64,000 nucleotides of DNA from Xanthobacter flavus (lineage in GTDB: Bacteria > Pseudomonadota > Alphaproteobacteria > Rhizobiales > Xanthobacteraceae), in NCBI RefSeq assembly GCF_017875275.1, contig NZ_JAGGML010000001.1, positions 3,803,001 to 3,867,000 on the forward strand, read 5' to 3'. The notes beneath the pieces were generated by a model that did not search any database, was not told the DNA's origin, and worked only from the letters and a program-made list of their open reading frames with translations. A program made the translations under genes and the position numbers. Positions 60,677-64,000 of this stretch are shown piece after piece (within the stretch, counting starts at the first letter, position 1; each line of letters starts with the position of its first letter).

Positions 60677-61995
60677 TCCGCGCCCTCGACAGCCTCGCCA
60701 TGCGCACTGCCGTGGTCGCGGTGTTGGGGATCGTGGTGGTGCATGTGCTCAGCCTGTGGACCTACGAGCACGCCATGGAGCGCCAGCGCCACGCCGCCCA
60801 CGCCGTGCGCCTCGCGGACCAGTTGGTCTCCCTGCGCCGGTCGCTTGCGGCCGTGGCGCCGGAAAGCCGCGAGGATGTGGCCCACGATCTGTCGGGCGGC
60901 GCCATCGACGCGCATTGGAGCCGGGAGGCCATCGCTGCGGCCGGCGCCCGCGCGACCGACGCCGCCCAGCGCCTCGCCGAGGAAGTTCGCACCCTGGCAC
61001 CGGACCTTCAGGCTGGAGACGTGCTGGTGAGTGCTGGGGCCGATCCGCATCTCAGTCTCGTGGCGGTGCGCCTACCGGACGGCAGCTGGCTCAACGCCCG
61101 CCTGTTCGCCTCCGCCCCGCAGGCGCCGGCGGCGCACGGATCCCTGCTGTCCACCACGCTCATGGCGGCGGGCGTTCTGCTGCTCTCGCTCGCCATCGCC
61201 GCGTGGCTCACCCGCCCGCTCCGGGCCATGGCGCACACGGTCGCGACCTTACCGCCCGCCTCCCCCCTCGTGCGGCTCCCCGAGACCGGCCCCAAGGAGG
61301 TTCGCGAGCTAGCCCATGCGTTCAACGGCATGCAGGCGCGCATCGCCGGGCTGGTTGAGCGGCGCACGCAGGCCCTGGCCGCCGTCTCCCACGATCTGCG
61401 CACGCCCATGACGCGGCTGCGCTTCCGCCTGGAGGATGTGAGCGATCCGGCGCTGCGCCACGCCATGGCCGATGACATCGCGGAGATGGAGCAGATGGTG
61501 GATGCCACCCTCTCCTATCTGCGCGGCGAGGCCAGCGACGAGCCGGTGCGGCCGCTCGATCTGGTGGCGCTGGTGGAGACCATCGTGGACGGAGCGCGGG
61601 ACCGCGGCCTTTCCGCCGATCTCTCCGCCCCGCCGCGCTTCGTGGTGGCGGGACGGCTCGTGAGCCTGAAACGGATGGTATCCAACCTCGTCGAGAATGC
61701 ACTCACCTATGGCGGCTCCACCCATGTGACGCTCACGGACGGCGGCATCGCAGCCGTGCTTGAGGTGCGCGACAATGGCCCCGGCATTCCCGAGGACCAA
61801 CTGGCCGCCGTGCTTGAGCCGTTCGTCCGGCTTGAGGCCTCGCGCAGCCGCGCGACCGGCGGCGTCGGGCTCGGCCTCACCATCGCGCGCACCGTGGCCG
61901 AGGCGCATGGCGGGACGCTGACCCTCGCCAACGCGCCCGATGGCGGCCTGATCGCGACGGTGTGCCTCCCCAAGGTCCAGGCTGAAACAAACTGA
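60673..61995 (+). CDS. OmpR-partner sensor histidine kinase
   Basis: A 440-residue kinase from GTG 60673. Membrane helices at about residues 12-30 and 160-180 enclose a periplasmic sensor. A HAMP domain (about 180-230) is followed by the HisKA box AAVSHDLRTPMTRLRFRLE with its phospho-His near 242, and HATPase boxes DNGPGIPE and GGVGLGLTIART. It resembles the partial kinase at 2-265. Context suggests metal sensing in the periplasm (inference). Confidence 0.93.
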   Translation: MIRALDSLAMRTAVVAVLGIVVVHVLSLWTYEHAMERQRHAAHAVRLADQLVSLRRSLAAVAPESREDVAHDLSGGAIDAHWSREAIAAAGARATDAAQRLAEEVRTLAPDLQAGDVLVSAGADPHLSLVAVRLPDGSWLNARLFASAPQAPAAHGSLLSTTLMAAGVLLLSLAIAAWLTRPLRAMAHTVATLPPASPLVRLPETGPKEVRELAHAFNGMQARIAGLVERRTQALAAVSHDLRTPMTRLRFRLEDVSDPALRHAMADDIAEMEQMVDATLSYLRGEASDEPVRPLDLVALVETIVDGARDRGLSADLSAPPRFVVAGRLVSLKRMVSNLVENALTYGGSTHVTLTDGGIAAVLEVRDNGPGIPEDQLAAVLEPFVRLEASRSRATGGVGLGLTIARTVAEAHGGTLTLANAPDGGLIATVCLPKVQAETN

Positions 61996-62001
61996 TACAG
62001 A

Positions 62002-62037
62002 AGCGATACGCGGCGTGACGCGCCGCCCGCTATCGCT
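62002..62037. other. Long imperfect hairpin before the adaptor gene
   Basis: AGCGATA (62002-62008) and TATCGCT (62031-62037) pair, with an inner CGGCG/CGCCG stem. It lies in the 78-base gap between the kinase and the RND adaptor genes. It could be an operator for the response regulator or an RNA structure that lowers read-through. Confidence 0.4.
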
Positions 62038-62073
62038 CACCCGTACCGGCATCACGAGCGGACGGGTGGAGGC

Positions 62074-63720
62074 ATGTGGCGCCATTTCTTGCGGAACGTC
62101 GTGTTCGGCCTGTGCGGGCTTCTCGCCTGCGCGGGGCTGTCCGGCTCCGCTGCGGCCCATGAAGGCCACGACCATGGAGCACCACCGCCGCCTCAGGTGA
62201 CGACGCTCGCCCCCCGTGTCGAGGCCGTCTCCGCCGATTTCGAGCTGGTGGGGGTGCTGCGCGACGGCATGCTCACGATCTATCTCGACCGCTTCGCCGA
62301 CAACGCCTCGGTGGACGGCGCCATTGTCGAGGTGGACACGCCGGAAGGCTCGCAGCCCGCGAAGGCCGCCGGACCGGGCACCTACGTGTTGCCCGCGCCG
62401 TTCGCGGCGACGCCGGGCGCGCACGATATCGCCTTCACCGTCGCGGCAGGCGACACGTTGGATGTGCTTGCCGGCACCCTGACCATTGGGGCGGAGGCAC
62501 CTTCACCCGATGCGGGGCCGTCCGTGCCCGCGGCACTAGCGCTAATCGGTGGCTTGCCATCCGGCGCCCTCGCGGGCGTTGCGGTGGGCATGCTCATCGG
62601 TGTCTTCGTCGGGGCGCTCGCCGTATCGCGGCGACGGGCCGGGGCGCTTCTTCTCCTAGGAGCGGTCGGCCTCGCGGCGGCCGGAACGCCGCGCGACGCC
62701 TGGGCGGACGCGCCGAAGCCGATCCCACGTGATGCGGCTCAGCGGCTGCCCGACGGCTCAGTGATCGTGCCCAAGCCAACCCAACGCATTCTCGGTGTGC
62801 GCACGCTCGTCACAGCTTCGGGCGCCTTCGCAGGCACGGTGGAATTGCCCGGCCGCGTGGTGCCGGACGCCAATGCGAGCGGGCTGGTGCAGAGCGCGGT
62901 GGGCGGCCGCCTCGCGCCGCCCGAGGGCGGCTTCAAGCCACTCGGAACCAGGGTCGCGGCGGGCGAAATTCTCGCTTATGTGCATCCCCCCATCGGCGCC
63001 TCCGACCTCAAGGACCTGGAGCAGCAGGGTTACGAGCTGGACCAGCAGATCGCCCTTGTGAAGCGCCGCTACGAACGGCTTTCCGCGATTCCCAACGCCG
63101 TCACCCGCCGCGAGGTGGAGGAGGCGGAAATCGAGCTGAACGGCCTCAAGGTCCGCCGGACCAAGCTGGAGCGGGTACAGCGCGAGCCGGAAGCCCTCCG
63201 CGCGCCGGTCGCCGGAGTCATCGCTTCCGCCGATGCCGTGGCGGGACAGATGGCGGACCCGAACACCGTGGTGTTCCGCATCGTCGATCCCGAGCGGCTG
63301 TGGGTGGAGGCCCTCGGCTTCTCGCCGGATGCGGGCGGATCGGGCGCCACCGGCCGCCTGCCGAACGGGCGCACCGTGGACCTCACCTTTCTGGGGGCGG
63401 GACTACCCGAACGCGCGCAGGCGCTCCCCCTCCTGTTCTCGGTCGCCTCGGATACCAGGGAGCTGCGCCCAGGCCAGTTCCTGACGGTATTCGCCGAGGC
63501 CGGCGCCCCGCGCATTGGCATCGCGATCCCCCGCTCTGCGGTGGTGCGCGGGGCGAACGGCCAATCCATCGTCTATGCGCACATCAGCGCCGAGCGCTTT
63601 GTCCCCCTGGAGGTAAAGACCGCGCCCCTCGATGCCACACGCGTGCTGGTTCTGGCAGGCCTCGCCCCCGGCCAGCGCGTGGTGACCGACGGCGCCGAAC
63701 TCATCGATCAGATCCGCTGA
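62074..63720 (+). CDS. RND periplasmic adaptor with an extra N-terminal region
   Basis: A 548-residue membrane fusion protein. Residues 1-27 are a signal peptide, followed by HEGHDHG and a periplasmic domain (about 40-150). A membrane segment follows at about 155-185, and then RRRAGALLLLGAVGLAAAGT with AWA-DA reads like a second signal peptide. The HlyD/CusB-type barrel-sandwich and beta-barrel domains run from about 235 to 545, with a coiled-coil hairpin (DLEQQGYELDQQIALVKRRY). The His-rich start and the RND partner suggest metal (Cu, Ag, Zn, Ni or Co) efflux. Confidence 0.88.
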   Translation: MWRHFLRNVVFGLCGLLACAGLSGSAAAHEGHDHGAPPPPQVTTLAPRVEAVSADFELVGVLRDGMLTIYLDRFADNASVDGAIVEVDTPEGSQPAKAAGPGTYVLPAPFAATPGAHDIAFTVAAGDTLDVLAGTLTIGAEAPSPDAGPSVPAALALIGGLPSGALAGVAVGMLIGVFVGALAVSRRRAGALLLLGAVGLAAAGTPRDAWADAPKPIPRDAAQRLPDGSVIVPKPTQRILGVRTLVTASGAFAGTVELPGRVVPDANASGLVQSAVGGRLAPPEGGFKPLGTRVAAGEILAYVHPPIGASDLKDLEQQGYELDQQIALVKRRYERLSAIPNAVTRREVEEAEIELNGLKVRRTKLERVQREPEALRAPVAGVIASADAVAGQMADPNTVVFRIVDPERLWVEALGFSPDAGGSGATGRLPNGRTVDLTFLGAGLPERAQALPLLFSVASDTRELRPGQFLTVFAEAGAPRIGIAIPRSAVVRGANGQSIVYAHISAERFVPLEVKTAPLDATRVLVLAGLAPGQRVVTDGAELIDQIR

Positions 63721-63729
63721 GGCCGGCCG

Positions 63730-64000
63730 ATGTTCACCGTCCTCGTCACCCAATCGCTGCGCAATCGACTGCTGGTGCTGGCGCTGGCTCTCGTGCTGGT
63801 GGTCTACGGCGCCTATGCGGTAACGCGGCTGCCGGTGGACGTGTTGCCGGACCTCAACCGCCCCACCGTCACCATCATGACCGAGGCCGAGGGCCTGGCG
63901 CCGGCAGAGGTGGAACAGCTCGTCACCTTCCCGCTGGAGACCGCGGTGAACGGCCTGCCGGGCCTCATCCGCCTGCGCTCGGTGTCCGGCGTGGGCCTTT
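63730..64000 (+). CDS. RND efflux pump, CzcA/CusA type (partial)
   Basis: The first 90 residues are in the window: [20 protein letters not shown], then [20 protein letters not shown] and [20 protein letters not shown]. These are the first helix and the start of the porter domain of a heavy-metal-efflux RND pump. It begins 9 bases after the adaptor gene. Window ends inside the gene. Confidence 0.92.
   Translation, partial: MFTVLVTQSLRNRLLVLALALVLVVYGAYAVTRLPVDVLPDLNRPTVTIMTEAEGLAPAEVEQLVTFPLETAVNGLPGLIRLRSVSGVGL

Noticed and set aside
1-64000. CRISPR arrays, tRNA and rRNA genes
   Set aside because: No regular spaced direct repeats, no rRNA sequence and no convincing cloverleaf were seen by eye on either strand. 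A computed scan could still find a tRNA.

Overview
The window is high-GC DNA (roughly two thirds G+C by eye) with tight operons, many ATGA/TGATG stop-start overlaps and good Shine-Dalgarno sequences. Gene content (nar cluster with a fused NarK, NnrS, NsrR, chromate and nickel/cobalt genes, IS3-family and ICE remnants, MoxR-vWA operon) suggests a denitrifying or nitrate-respiring alphaproteobacterium, most likely a Rhizobiales/Xanthobacteraceae-type organism. The taxonomic guess is inference.

Layout. 1-460: end of a sensor kinase, then a mosaic of gene scraps. 465-14863: respiratory nitrate reductase cluster: a CRP/FNR-type regulator (narR-like), two FNR-type boxes, fused narK1-narK2, narGHJI, then a parvulin isomerase, a Cys-tailed protein, a beta-carbonic anhydrase, moaA and a small membrane protein. 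14908-16725: a flavin reductase-PAS fusion divergent from an NsrR-type NO sensor. 16865-22521: a nitrogen-oxide stress cluster (three DUF2249 domains in two proteins, a polytopic NnrS/COX1-like protein, a MIP18 protein, a CRP/FNR regulator, NnrS, a putative zinc-binding protein and an NnrU-like fragment). 23017-26299: sulfur-handling genes (DsrE, MFS transporter, ArsR-rhodanese fusion, exported tandem rhodanese). 26486-28863: a frameshifted MFS gene and an EamA exporter with a His-rich tail.

28918-36617 is accessory DNA: a decayed relaxase with an internal stop, a TraG/VirD4 coupling protein, a CopG-like protein, a DUF6880-like protein, a recombinase tail, an HNH endonuclease and a Fic enzyme whose start lies in a long inverted repeat. 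36872-41154 is a chromate-resistance cluster (chrA, chrB, a ChrB C-terminal paralogue, MFS). 41178-46065 is a nickel/cobalt homeostasis island around an RcnR/CsoR-type repressor with a visible operator. 46386-48382 holds an AAA ATPase whose subtilisin-like protease partner has been cut off by an IS3-family remnant; the IS end is duplicated in tandem and abuts a chemotaxis-receptor tail. 48525-50822 contains a PhyH-type dioxygenase, two tiny membrane proteins, a decayed alcohol dehydrogenase and a small peptidoglycan-binding-like ORF.

51229-59032 is one leftward operon: NarL-type response regulator, histidine kinase, MoxR ATPase, DUF58, DUF4381, two vWA proteins, a TPR protein and a BatD-like protein. 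59963-64000 is an OmpR-type two-component system followed by an RND adaptor and the start of an RND pump, probably for metal efflux.

The left 26 kb reads as one physiological programme: nitrate uptake and reduction, cofactor supply (MoaA), NO sensing and protection. The middle is a patchwork of metal and chromate resistance islands joined by broken mobile DNA. All gene identities come from reading the translated sequence; no database search was run.
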